From VRUE01 sp963717375 (GTDB taxonomy: Bacteria; Actinomycetota; Thermoleophilia; Solirubrobacterales; 70-9): DNA of 64,000 bases. The translations under genes were made by a program, and so were the position numbers. This document shows positions 48,074 to 56,912 of this stretch, one piece after another; position 1 is the first letter of the stretch; each line of letters opens with the position of its first letter. The notes under the pieces were generated by a model. It had not been told where the DNA came from and did not search any database. It saw only the letters and a list, made by a program, of their open reading frames with translations. The DNA lies in NCBI GenBank assembly GCA_963717375.1, contig OY970329.1:1116001-1180000 (forward strand), read 5' to 3'.

Positions 48074-50047
48074 GTGCCGCGGGCCGATGCAGCCCATGTG
48101 CAAACTGGCGCACAGACCCAACTCGGACGGTTCTTCGACCGCCACCCCTTGCTGCTGCGGTCGCTTGCGATCGCAGCCCTGCTCTGGGGCGTCGGCTACC
48201 TGATCTGGCGGATCGGCTGGAGCAGCCAGGGAGCCAGTCCGGTCGCCTTCGCGATGCTGCTGGTGACCGAGATCTACGGCATCTGGGCACTGGGGACGCT
48301 GGCCTGGTTCTCCTGGTCGCGGCCGCCGGCGGTACGGCCGCCCGCGACGCCCGGGCGCTCGATCGACGTCTACGTCTGCACCTACGACGAGCCGACCGAG
48401 GTGGTGTCGGCGACCCTGGCCGGCTGCCGCGCCCTCACCTACCCCCACACGACCTACCTGCTCGACGACGGGCGGCGGCCGGAGATGGAGGAGCTGGCAA
48501 CGCTGGCAGGCGCCCGCTACCTGACCCGGCCCGACAACTCGCACGCCAAGGCGGGCAACATCAACACGGCGCTGGGGCGCACGGAGGGGGAGCTGGTGCT
48601 GATGCTCGACGCCGACCACGTGCCGATGCCCGACGCCCTCGACGCGATGGTCGGCTACTTCGACGACGAGCGCATGGCCCTGGTGCAGAGCCCGCACGAC
48701 TTCTTCAACCACGACTCGGTCCAGCACTACGTCGTCGGCCGCCATGAGCAGTCGCTCTTCTACCGCGTCGTCTGCCCCGGCAAGGACCGCCACGGCGCCG
48801 CCTACTGGTGCGGCTCGGCGGCGCTGATTCGCCGCGAGGCGCTGCTCGAGATCGGCGGTGTCGCGACCGAGACGATCGCCGAGGACTTCCACACGACGAT
48901 CCGCCTGCTGCGCCATGGCTGGAAGAGCCGCTACCACGACGAGGTGCTGGTCCAGGGCCTCGCCCCGCACGACCTCGACAGCTACCTGCTGCAGCGCGAC
49001 CGCTGGGCGCGCGGCAACCTCGCCGTCTTCACCCTGCCCGAGTCTCCCCTGCGCGCTAACGAGCTGCGCCCGGTTCAACGCCTCTCCTACTTCACCAGCC
49101 TCTTCGCCTACCTGGCGCCGCCGATGCGACTGCTGCTGCTTGCGACGCTGGGCCTGGTGCTTTGGACCGGCGAGCTGCCGATGAAGATCAGCGTCGTGGC
49201 ACTGGCGGCGCTCTGGTTGCCCTACTTGACGCTCAACCTCAGCGCCGGTGCCGCGCTCGCCCGCGGCTACATGAAGATCGGCGAGACCGCCCACTACGAG
49301 TTGCTGACGATGGAGATCTACACCCGGGCGCTGCGCTGCGCCTTCCGCCCCGGCCACACCGCCTTCAAGGTGACGCCGAAGCAGGGCACGGGCGGCGGCG
49401 GGCTTGAGGCGGTCCGCAAGCTGCACCTGGTGGTCCTCTGTGCCGTGGTGCTCGGGGTTGGAACGCTGCTGAGGCTGCTCGACCTGGCCGGAATCGGGCC
49501 GCTGCCCGATCTGCCCGGCATCGCCGCCGTGATCGTGCCCCTGCTCGGCCTGGTCGAGCTGCGCCGGATCGGCCGCACCCTGCTCGCGGTCGGGCGGCGC
49601 CAGCAGCGACGGCTGATCTACCGCTTCGAGGGCGACGCGCCCGCCCAGTGCTTCTCCGAGGACGGCCACGTCCCCGGGCGCCTGATCGACGCCAGCGCGG
49701 CCGGCGTCGGACTCGTGCTGGAGGCGCCGCTCGCGGTTGGCGCCACACCCGCGGTCCTGCTCCAGCTCGAGGACGCGACCGGCGAGCCGCACGAGGTCGC
49801 GGCCCAGGTCGAGGTGCGCTCCTGCCGCGAGGTTGAGGGCAGCCACCTGGTCGGCGCGACGATCACCGAAATCGACTCCGCCTCGCGCATGCGCCTGATG
49901 GAGTGGTGCTACGTCGTCTGCAATCACGAGCGCCTGCGCGGCCGGCGGCCGGCTGTGCCGACCGACGAGCGCGACGCGATCGTGCTGCCGCTGCCCGCGC
50001 CCACGGCTACCGCTCCCGCGGCGATGCAAGAACCTGCAACCGCCTAA
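48074..50047 (+). CDS. BcsA-like glycosyltransferase with C-terminal PilZ domain
   Basis: 657 residues from GTG at 48074, with AAGGAG close upstream. GT2 processive motifs: DDG (131-133), DAD (179-181), TIAED (267-271) and QRDRW (307-311). Two N-terminal TM helices and several after the catalytic domain form the polymer channel. A PilZ domain (about 510-620) has LIDASAAGVGL, matching DxSxxG, and an Arg-rich start (RRQQRR), so c-di-GMP should control it. This is the architecture of cellulose synthase BcsA. No BcsB/C/Z partner is adjacent, so the polymer could be cellulose or another beta-glucan. Confidence 0.9.
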   Translation: MPRADAAHVQTGAQTQLGRFFDRHPLLLRSLAIAALLWGVGYLIWRIGWSSQGASPVAFAMLLVTEIYGIWALGTLAWFSWSRPPAVRPPATPGRSIDVYVCTYDEPTEVVSATLAGCRALTYPHTTYLLDDGRRPEMEELATLAGARYLTRPDNSHAKAGNINTALGRTEGELVLMLDADHVPMPDALDAMVGYFDDERMALVQSPHDFFNHDSVQHYVVGRHEQSLFYRVVCPGKDRHGAAYWCGSAALIRREALLEIGGVATETIAEDFHTTIRLLRHGWKSRYHDEVLVQGLAPHDLDSYLLQRDRWARGNLAVFTLPESPLRANELRPVQRLSYFTSLFAYLAPPMRLLLLATLGLVLWTGELPMKISVVALAALWLPYLTLNLSAGAALARGYMKIGETAHYELLTMEIYTRALRCAFRPGHTAFKVTPKQGTGGGGLEAVRKLHLVVLCAVVLGVGTLLRLLDLAGIGPLPDLPGIAAVIVPLLGLVELRRIGRTLLAVGRRQQRRLIYRFEGDAPAQCFSEDGHVPGRLIDASAAGVGLVLEAPLAVGATPAVLLQLEDATGEPHEVAAQVEVRSCREVEGSHLVGATITEIDSASRMRLMEWCYVVCNHERLRGRRPAVPTDERDAIVLPLPAPTATAPAAMQEPATA

Positions 50048-50141
50048 GCCGGTTGCCGCGGCCGAAGCAATACCCTTGCTGGACCCACGGAGAGGTGTCC
50101 GAGCGGCTTAAGGAGCGCGACTGGAAATCGCGTGGGCGGGG

Positions 50142-50645
<504 letters not shown>

Positions 50646-50737
50646 ACATACGGGAGTATGTGTCACTACAACTTCGCCGGCGGGCTGGTGTTAGGGAGTA
50701 GCTCGCCGATGCAGGGATTTGCGTGCGCAGAACCCAG

Positions 50738-52090
50738 ATGAACCGACGCCTTCCGACCGCCGCCGCATTCCTTCTCGCTGCTCTCTGCCTGGCTCCGAGC
50801 CTCGCCCGCGCGGCGGCCGGAATTTCGCCGGCGCACGGTTTCGCGCCTCACCAGCTCGTGGTCAAGTTCAATGGCGCCTCATCGGCCCGCACCGTGGCGC
50901 TGCCACAACAAGAGGGCGTGCGCGAGGCCGTCGCCGCGCTGCGGGACAGTCCGCAGGTCGACTACGCGGCGCCGAACTACATCGCCAGCGCCTCGGCGAC
51001 GCCGGAAGAAGCGGCCGCCACGATCCCCAACGATCCCGGCCCGCTCACCGGGCCTCCCGGCCCGCCGGGCGGCTGGGTGTTGAAGCAGTGGAACTTCCTT
51101 CCCTGGGAAGGCGTTGCGACGCCGCTGCTGCCGCTCTCGCCGGGCGGCATCAACGCGACCGGCGCCTGGAAAAACCTGGAGAAAGCGGGCCGTCCAGGCG
51201 CCGAGGGGGTCACCGTCGCGGTCCTCGACACCGGAATCGCCTACCGCGCCAAGGGCGCCAACTTCCACCGCAGCCCGGACTTCACGTCGGGACAGTTCGT
51301 CAAGGGCTATGACTTCGTCGACGACGACCAGTTGCCCTTGGACGAAAACGGCCACGGGACCCACGTCGCCGGGACGATCGCCGAGAAGACGAACAACGGC
51401 ATCGGCCTGACCGGGCTCGCCTTCCGAGCGAAGCTGATGCCGGTGCGGGTGCTCGACAAACACGGCCGCGGGCGCGCCGACGAGATCGCCAAGGGAATCC
51501 GTTTCGCCGTCGCCAACGGGGCCAACGTGATCAACATGAGCTTCAACTTCGGCTGCGACAAGGAAGTGCCAGGGGTAGACGAAGCGCTGCGCCAGGCCTA
51601 CCGCCGCGGCGTGATCGCGGTCGCCTCGATCGGCAACCTCGGCTCGGAGGCCTGCGTCGCCCCGCCTGCCACCGGCCCGCACGTGATCGGCGTTGGCGGC
51701 AGCACTGAGGGCGGCTGCCTCGGCAACTACTCGCTCGCCGGCGTCGGGGTCGACGTGATTGCCCCGGGCGGGGGCTTTCCCACCGCAGGCTGCCCATCGA
51801 TCCTGGCGAGCCCGATCTATCAGGTGACGCTGAAAGAAGGCAATGCCCGCCACTTCGCCGAGCCGAGCAACTACGTCGGCACCTCGATGGCGGCCGCCCA
51901 CGTCTCCGGCGTGGCCGCGATGGTCCTCGCCAGCGGCACCCTCGATCCCGACGCGAAGAAAAAGGGGAAAGTCGCCGCGGTGACCCAGCGCCTGCGTCAG
52001 ACGGCCCGCGACCTCGGCCTGCCGTCAACGCGCCAGGGCGCCGGACTGATCGACGCCGCGCGAGCTACCGCCGCCGAACCGCAGGAATAA
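50738..52090 (+). CDS. Secreted subtilisin-like serine protease (S8)
   Basis: 450 residues from ATG at 50738. A signal peptide of about 22 residues is followed by a prodomain-like stretch (QLVVKFNGASS to PNYIAS) and the catalytic domain: Asp in VAVLDTGIAY (about 163), His in NGHGTHVAGTIA (about 206), Ser in GTSMAAAHVSGVAAMV (about 383). The oxyanion Asn is plausible in VASIGNLG. The prodomain ends near a Gly/Pro-rich linker (GPPGPPGGW). Likely an extracellular, calcium-stabilised endopeptidase. Confidence 0.93.
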   Translation: MNRRLPTAAAFLLAALCLAPSLARAAAGISPAHGFAPHQLVVKFNGASSARTVALPQQEGVREAVAALRDSPQVDYAAPNYIASASATPEEAAATIPNDPGPLTGPPGPPGGWVLKQWNFLPWEGVATPLLPLSPGGINATGAWKNLEKAGRPGAEGVTVAVLDTGIAYRAKGANFHRSPDFTSGQFVKGYDFVDDDQLPLDENGHGTHVAGTIAEKTNNGIGLTGLAFRAKLMPVRVLDKHGRGRADEIAKGIRFAVANGANVINMSFNFGCDKEVPGVDEALRQAYRRGVIAVASIGNLGSEACVAPPATGPHVIGVGGSTEGGCLGNYSLAGVGVDVIAPGGGFPTAGCPSILASPIYQVTLKEGNARHFAEPSNYVGTSMAAAHVSGVAAMVLASGTLDPDAKKKGKVAAVTQRLRQTARDLGLPSTRQGAGLIDAARATAAEPQE

Positions 52091-52097
52091 GTCGGCC

Positions 52098-52541
52098 TTA
52101 CGTAGTGCGGACGATGATCACGCTGCAGGGAGCGTGATGGGAGACGTTGTTGGGGACGCTGCCCAAAAGGAAGCGCCGCGCGCCGGTCATGCCCTTGTTG
52201 CCGACGACGATCAGGTCCGCTTTGGTCTCTTCGGCGACGTTGAGGATCGCCTCGGCGGGTTCGCCCTGAACCGGGTGGGTCTGCACCTCGATCCCCTCGC
52301 TGCGGGCCGCGGCAGCGGCCGCGTCGAGGACGAGGTTGACGTCTTCGCGCGGACCGATCTCGTACCGCACGTCGGCCGGAGCGGCCTGTTTCTCCTCCTC
52401 CACCCGGCGTTTGGACAGAGGCTCGAAGGCGCTGACGATGCTGAGCTGGGCGCCCGCCAGCTTGGCCAGATCGACGGCCTGGCGAACCGCCTCGGCGGCG
52501 GTATCGGACCCATCAGTTCCAACAACGATGCGAGTGAACAC
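52098..52541 (-). CDS. Universal stress protein (UspA family)
   Basis: 147 residues. The ATP-binding type signature G-x2-G-x9-G-S is visible as GNKGMTGARRFLLGS near residues 114-128, and the N-terminal IVVGTDGSDTA and C-terminal CSVIIV strands match the fold. Single-domain Usp proteins dimerise and are linked to stress or dormancy survival. It is convergent with the protease, 7 bases apart. Confidence 0.93.
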   Translation of the reverse strand: MFTRIVVGTDGSDTAAEAVRQAVDLAKLAGAQLSIVSAFEPLSKRRVEEEKQAAPADVRYEIGPREDVNLVLDAAAAAARSEGIEVQTHPVQGEPAEAILNVAEETKADLIVVGNKGMTGARRFLLGSVPNNVSHHAPCSVIIVRTT

Positions 52542-52580
52542 GCCGCCTCCTCGAGACTCGGTCGCCGAACGAGGTTGATA

Positions 52581-52733
52581 CTAACGCCGCGGCTGGGCGT
52601 GAACCGGCAGGCCACGAAAGCCGTCGCCGAGGATTTCCTGTGGCGTGGTGGCAAGGCGGAAGATCGCGATCGCCATCGAGGCGACCAGACAGATGATCAG
52701 GACCAGCATTCCCGCTTTCCAGATGCTTGGCAT
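52581..52733 (-). CDS. Small single-pass membrane protein
   Basis: 50 residues, MPSIWKAGMLVLIICLVASM and so on, with one TM helix (about 8-27) and a short C-terminal tail. It is divergent from the metallo-hydrolase gene 15 bases away and on the same strand as, and 39 bases before, the Usp gene. No strong ribosome-binding site. Function unknown. Confidence 0.5.
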   Translation of the reverse strand: MPSIWKAGMLVLIICLVASMAIAIFRLATTPQEILGDGFRGLPVHAQPRR

Positions 52734-52748
52734 TAGGCTGATCTCATC

Positions 52749-53459
52749 ATGGAGAAGGTCGCTGACGGGGTCTGGCTGCTGCGGGGCGATGCCCGCAAGG
52801 CGATGAACATCTACTTCCTCGAGGACGGCGACGGCGTGGTGCAGTTCGACGCCGGCACCAAGGCGATGGTGAAGAAGGCACGTGCGGCCGCCGGGCAGTT
52901 GGGCGGCCTGAAGCGAATCGTGCTCGGCCACGCCCACGCCGACCACCGCGGCACCGCGCCCGCGATGGGCGCACCGGTCTTCTGTCACGCCGATGATGTC
53001 GCCGACGCGGAAAGCGACGCGGCGATCGCTCCATACATGGAAATCTCCGAACTGCCGGCGCCCGCCCGCTGGCTCTTCCCACTGCTGCTGAAACGCTGGG
53101 ATGGCGGCGCGGTCAAGATAGCCGGCACGGTCGCGGAGGGTGACGAGGTGGCGGGCTTCCGAGTCCTTCACTTTCCCGGCCACGCACCGGGCCTGATCGG
53201 CCTCTGGCGCGAGAGCGACAGGGTGGCGCTCGTCAGCGACGTCATCTACCTGCTCGACTCGACCAAGATGGGACGACCGCTGCCCGAGGGCGAGGCGAGC
53301 GTGCCCCACCCAGCTTGGAACTGGGATCACGCCAAGGCGAAGGAGTCGATACGCAAGCTGGCGGCGCTGGAACCGACGCTGGTCTGCACCGGCCACGAGG
53401 AGCCGCTTCGCGGCGAGAACCTGCGCCCGGCGCTGGAACGGGCGGCCGAGAAGTATTGA
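52749..53459 (+). CDS. Metallo-beta-lactamase-fold hydrolase
   Basis: 236 residues. The metal-binding motif HAHADH (61-66) is followed by the expected His (FPGHAPG, about 142), Asp (LVSDVIYL) and a C-terminal GHEE. Broad family: thiolesterases, lactonases, glyoxalase II-like enzymes and others. No signal peptide, so cytosolic; substrate not predictable. The next gene starts 45 bases downstream. Confidence 0.9.
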   Translation: MEKVADGVWLLRGDARKAMNIYFLEDGDGVVQFDAGTKAMVKKARAAAGQLGGLKRIVLGHAHADHRGTAPAMGAPVFCHADDVADAESDAAIAPYMEISELPAPARWLFPLLLKRWDGGAVKIAGTVAEGDEVAGFRVLHFPGHAPGLIGLWRESDRVALVSDVIYLLDSTKMGRPLPEGEASVPHPAWNWDHAKAKESIRKLAALEPTLVCTGHEEPLRGENLRPALERAAEKY

Positions 53460-53504
53460 GTCGAGGCGGCGTTCGCCGCCTCGCTGCCATAGTTTCCGCC
53501 CCTG

Positions 53505-55901
53505 ATGATCGGGACCTACGCCTCGGCGGCGCTGATCTGCGCCGCCTCGATGCTGGTGGGACGCGCAATCCTCGGCCTCGCGGGCGGGGACGGAGCACGT
53601 GCTTGGCTGGGGCCGGCGGTCGGCTTCGGAGCCGTGCTCTCTGTGACCGGACTGCTGGCGCGGGCGCCGGGGCACGCGACCAGCGCGACCGTGGGCCTGC
53701 TGGCGCTGATCGTTGCGGCGGCGCTGTTGCTCTGGTGGCGACCGCGTCGCGGCGGGGGCCAGGGCGGGCTGCTTCGGGAGGGCCTGCCGGTCGGGCTCCT
53801 CGTCGCCCTGATCCTCTCGATCCCGTTCGCGGTGAGCGGGCGCTGGGGGATCATCGGAGTCGGCTTCAACAACGACCTCGGCCTCCACCTGGCCTGGGCG
53901 GAGTGGCTGCGCAGCGGCCTCGGCCCGGCGCCGGAAGCCGGCTACCCACTGGGCCCGCATGCGCTCGCGGCGGCAGTTGCGGCGGTGCCGGGGATTGGCC
54001 TCGGCCAGGCCTTCGTCGGCGAGATCTTCGCGATCGGCATCCTCACCGCGCTGACCGCGCTCGCGGCGCTGGGCGACCTCGGGCCGGGGCGACGGGTGCT
54101 AGCCGCGACGCTGGTCGCGATCCCCTACCTCGGTGCCTCCTACTTCGCCCAGGGCGCCTTCAAGGAGACCGCCGAGGCGCTCTTCGTCCTCGCCTTCGCT
54201 GTCTACCTCCACGACCTTGACCACAGGCGGGCCGAGGATGCCCACGAATGGGACCTGCCCGGGCTCGCCGGAGCGTTGCCGGCCCTAATTCCGCTCGCGC
54301 TCGTCGGCGGCATCTTCTTCTCCTACAGCTTCGCCGGGCTCGCCTGGCCGGTCGCAATCGTCGTCCTCTGGGGCGCGACGGTCCCGGCGGTTCGCAGCGC
54401 GCTGCGCCCGCGGGCCCTGCTTAACACCCTGCGGCAGCCGGCCGTTGCGCTGACGATCTTCGCCCTCGCGGCGCTCGTCGTGCTGACCGTGGCCGGCCCC
54501 TACGCCTTCATCCACGGCTTCAACCGGGTTGCCGGAACGAACACCTACGGCCCGGTCTCGCCGATCGAGGCACTCGGGGTCTGGCCGGCATCGAGCTATC
54601 GCCTCAATGCCGCCGGGGGCGCCCAACTGACCGGGCTCGCCACCGCAATCGCCGCGCTGGCGGTGATCCTCGGCGCCGCCTGGTGGCTCCGCCGCCGCCA
54701 GCTCGCCGTGCCGCTGGCGCTCGCCGCCTGCACCCTGCTCTACATCGCCGCGGTCGCCGGCAGCGGCGAGTACTCCCAGGCCAAGGCGCTGATGATCGCC
54801 GCGCCGCTGGCAATGCTCGTGGCGATCCGCCCCCTCCTCTTCGAGGCCGGTCGAGTTCGTGGTTCGTCTCGCATAGCGAGAGAAAACACGAACTCAGCCG
54901 GGGGGATTGCGCGAATCGGGTGGGCCATGCTGGCTGTGGCGTTCGTCGTGGGCGCCGTTTACTCGAGCCTGTTGGTGCTGCGCGACGCGCCGGTGGGGCC
55001 TCCCGGGCACGGGTCCGAGCTGCGGGCTTTCATGCCGATCCTGCGCGGGGAACCGGTGCTCTACGCGGGGCAGGACCGCTACGCGGCATACGAGCTGCAG
55101 GGGGCCGACACCCACGTGCCGCTGGTCGAGTTCCCCGACTCCGACGTCTCCCCCAGCCCGGAAAAGCCCTTCGACACGGGCGATGCCTACAGCCCGATCG
55201 ACTTCGACTCCTTCTCGCACGGGACGCTCGAACGCTTCCCCTACGTGATCACCGGCCGGGCGGCCTGGAACAGCGAAGCGCCCTCCGGGTTCAAGCGGGT
55301 CGCGGCGACCCCTTCCTACATCCTCTGGAAGCGAACCGGATCGGTGCCCACCGATCGCCACGTGTTGCTTGAGGGGACCGAACCCGCGGCGCACGCCAAT
55401 TGCGCCTCACCGGAGATTCGCATCCTCACCTCGAACCCCGGCAGGGCCGGGCTCTTCCCCGCCGCCGTGATCGGCGGCAAGGCGCGCTGGAGCCCGGCGG
55501 CAAGCTTGGGAACCGGCGACAGCGCCGCGCAAACGATGAAGCTGCCGGCCGGGCGCTGGCTGCTCTCGCTGCAGTACTTCTCCCCCTTCAGCCTGACCCT
55601 CTCCGCGCCCGGCCTGCACCAGTCGCTGCCGGCCGCGCTCGACGGCCAGCGTCCCAACACGATCAGCCTTGCCAACGAGGGTCAGTTCTGGCCCGCGGGC
55701 AGGATCGACAGCGACGGCAAGCCGATCCGCTTCACGGTCTCGGCCGAGGACGCGAGCACACTGCAGAGCCTGACCGGCTACACCGGAAAGGCGAACCTCG
55801 GCGAGCTTGTCGCGGTCGAGGCCAAGCCGCATCGCACCGTGCCGCTCAGCGCTGCTTGTAACGGCTGGGTCGACTGGTACGAATCGGCTGAAGCGCCCTA
55901 A
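53505..55901 (+). CDS. Large polytopic membrane protein, GT-C-like
   Basis: 798 residues. About 11-13 hydrophobic segments span residues 5-500, and the C-terminal 300 residues are soluble. A conserved-looking NNDLGLHLAWAEWLR loop (about 122-136) after the third or fourth TM recalls GT-C-type transferases that take lipid-linked sugars, but no invariant catalytic DD/DE could be fixed. It may build cell-wall polysaccharide. A 43-base palindrome (54853-54895) is inserted in frame within the coding region. It overlaps the convergent desaturase by 4 bases. Confidence 0.65.
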   Translation: MIGTYASAALICAASMLVGRAILGLAGGDGARAWLGPAVGFGAVLSVTGLLARAPGHATSATVGLLALIVAAALLLWWRPRRGGGQGGLLREGLPVGLLVALILSIPFAVSGRWGIIGVGFNNDLGLHLAWAEWLRSGLGPAPEAGYPLGPHALAAAVAAVPGIGLGQAFVGEIFAIGILTALTALAALGDLGPGRRVLAATLVAIPYLGASYFAQGAFKETAEALFVLAFAVYLHDLDHRRAEDAHEWDLPGLAGALPALIPLALVGGIFFSYSFAGLAWPVAIVVLWGATVPAVRSALRPRALLNTLRQPAVALTIFALAALVVLTVAGPYAFIHGFNRVAGTNTYGPVSPIEALGVWPASSYRLNAAGGAQLTGLATAIAALAVILGAAWWLRRRQLAVPLALAACTLLYIAAVAGSGEYSQAKALMIAAPLAMLVAIRPLLFEAGRVRGSSRIARENTNSAGGIARIGWAMLAVAFVVGAVYSSLLVLRDAPVGPPGHGSELRAFMPILRGEPVLYAGQDRYAAYELQGADTHVPLVEFPDSDVSPSPEKPFDTGDAYSPIDFDSFSHGTLERFPYVITGRAAWNSEAPSGFKRVAATPSYILWKRTGSVPTDRHVLLEGTEPAAHANCASPEIRILTSNPGRAGLFPAAVIGGKARWSPAASLGTGDSAAQTMKLPAGRWLLSLQYFSPFSLTLSAPGLHQSLPAALDGQRPNTISLANEGQFWPAGRIDSDGKPIRFTVSAEDASTLQSLTGYTGKANLGELVAVEAKPHRTVPLSAACNGWVDWYESAEAP
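54853..54895. repeat. 43-nt palindrome inside a coding region
   Basis: Nine outer base pairs (GAGTTCGTG with CACGAACTC) and six inner (TCTCGC with GCGAGA) close around ATA; 17 of 20 positions pair. The gene stays in frame across it, and the encoded RVRGSSRIARENTNS is a polar patch between two hydrophobic segments. The CGAGAGAA centre recurs in the larger palindrome near 1160. A short mobile palindrome is plausible. Confidence 0.65.
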
Positions 55902-56827
55902 GGAGCGGCCTTGGCGGCCATGCGCTCTGGCGTGGGACGCACCACGTCCCAGACCAGACCCATCTTCTCGAGCGAGTCGATCACCAGCGCCGAGATGTCG
56001 ATCTGCCAGCGGCCGAGGCCGTGGGTGGCGGAAGTGGGGAAGGCGTGGTGGTTGTTGTGCCAGGCCTCGCCGAAGGTCGGGATCGCGATCAGGGCGAGGT
56101 TGCGCGACTCGTCGGTGGTCTCGAAGTCACGGTTGCCGAAGACGTGACAGAGCGAGTTGATGCTGTAGGTGAAGTGGTGCAGGACGAAGACGCGGACCAG
56201 GCCACCCCAGAGCAGACCGGTGAAGGCGGCGAAGAGGGTGCCGCCGATGATCCAGCCGAGCGCGAAGGGAAGCATCAGCCCGCCGATCGCCCAGTAGATG
56301 AAGGTGCGGTCGACCCAGTTGATCACCGGGTCTTTGATCAGGTCGGGAGCGAAGCGCTCCTTGTTGCCGCGCTGGGTGTGGATGAAGAGCCAGCCCATGT
56401 GGGCGTGAAAGAGGCCGCGCAGGGCGCCTGACCAGCCGTGGCCGTGGTCGACGTGGGGGCTGTGCGGGTCTCCGACTTCGTCGGAGAAGGCGTGGTGCTT
56501 GCGGTGGTCGGCGACCCAGGAGATCACCGGGCCCTCGATCGCCGCCGAGCCGAGGATCGCCAGCAGGCCGTGCAGCCAGGTCTTCGCCTTGAAGCTGCGG
56601 TGGGTGAGGTGGCGGTGGAAGCCGACCGTGATCCCCAGCCCGGTGAAGAAGTACATGCCGAGGAAGAGGAAGACGTCGCTCCAGTGCAGCGCCTTGCCCC
56701 AGACCTGCCAGGCGGCGAGGCCGAGTGCGACGAACGGGATCAGGGTGACCAGGCCGGTGATGATTCGGTCGCGCGTCTCATTGGCGACCGGCTGGATATC
56801 GGATGGGAGTGGTCCCGCTGCTTCCAT
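55898..56827 (-). CDS. Delta-9-type fatty-acyl desaturase
   Basis: 309 residues from ATG at 56827. Three histidine boxes: HRHLTH (71-76), HRKHH (108-112) and HNNHH (about 256-260). The four TM helices and the motif spacing are those of membrane acyl-CoA/acyl-lipid desaturases that place a cis double bond using a di-iron centre and O2. Divergent from the cyclopropane synthase, 85 bases apart, which would modify exactly such double bonds. No fused cytochrome b5. Confidence 0.93.
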   Translation of the reverse strand: MEAAGPLPSDIQPVANETRDRIITGLVTLIPFVALGLAAWQVWGKALHWSDVFLFLGMYFFTGLGITVGFHRHLTHRSFKAKTWLHGLLAILGSAAIEGPVISWVADHRKHHAFSDEVGDPHSPHVDHGHGWSGALRGLFHAHMGWLFIHTQRGNKERFAPDLIKDPVINWVDRTFIYWAIGGLMLPFALGWIIGGTLFAAFTGLLWGGLVRVFVLHHFTYSINSLCHVFGNRDFETTDESRNLALIAIPTFGEAWHNNHHAFPTSATHGLGRWQIDISALVIDSLEKMGLVWDVVRPTPERMAAKAAP

Positions 56828-56912
56828 CAAGTGCCGCCGATCATACGGATCTGGCGAGCCGAGAAAAGCTGAAGGCCCGCCTTCCGGCCACCGCGCGCCG
56901 TCGATAAGGTCC

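Noticed and set aside
48005..50029. A 674-codon open frame antisense to the glycosyltransferase
   Set aside because: Its composition is Gln/Arg/His-rich with no motifs and it shadows a gene with full catalytic signatures; long antisense frames are common in GC-rich DNA.
52581..53960. 459-codon minus-strand frame ending in the small membrane protein
   Set aside because: Only the last 50 codons have real protein character; the rest is antisense to the metallo-hydrolase and membrane-protein genes.
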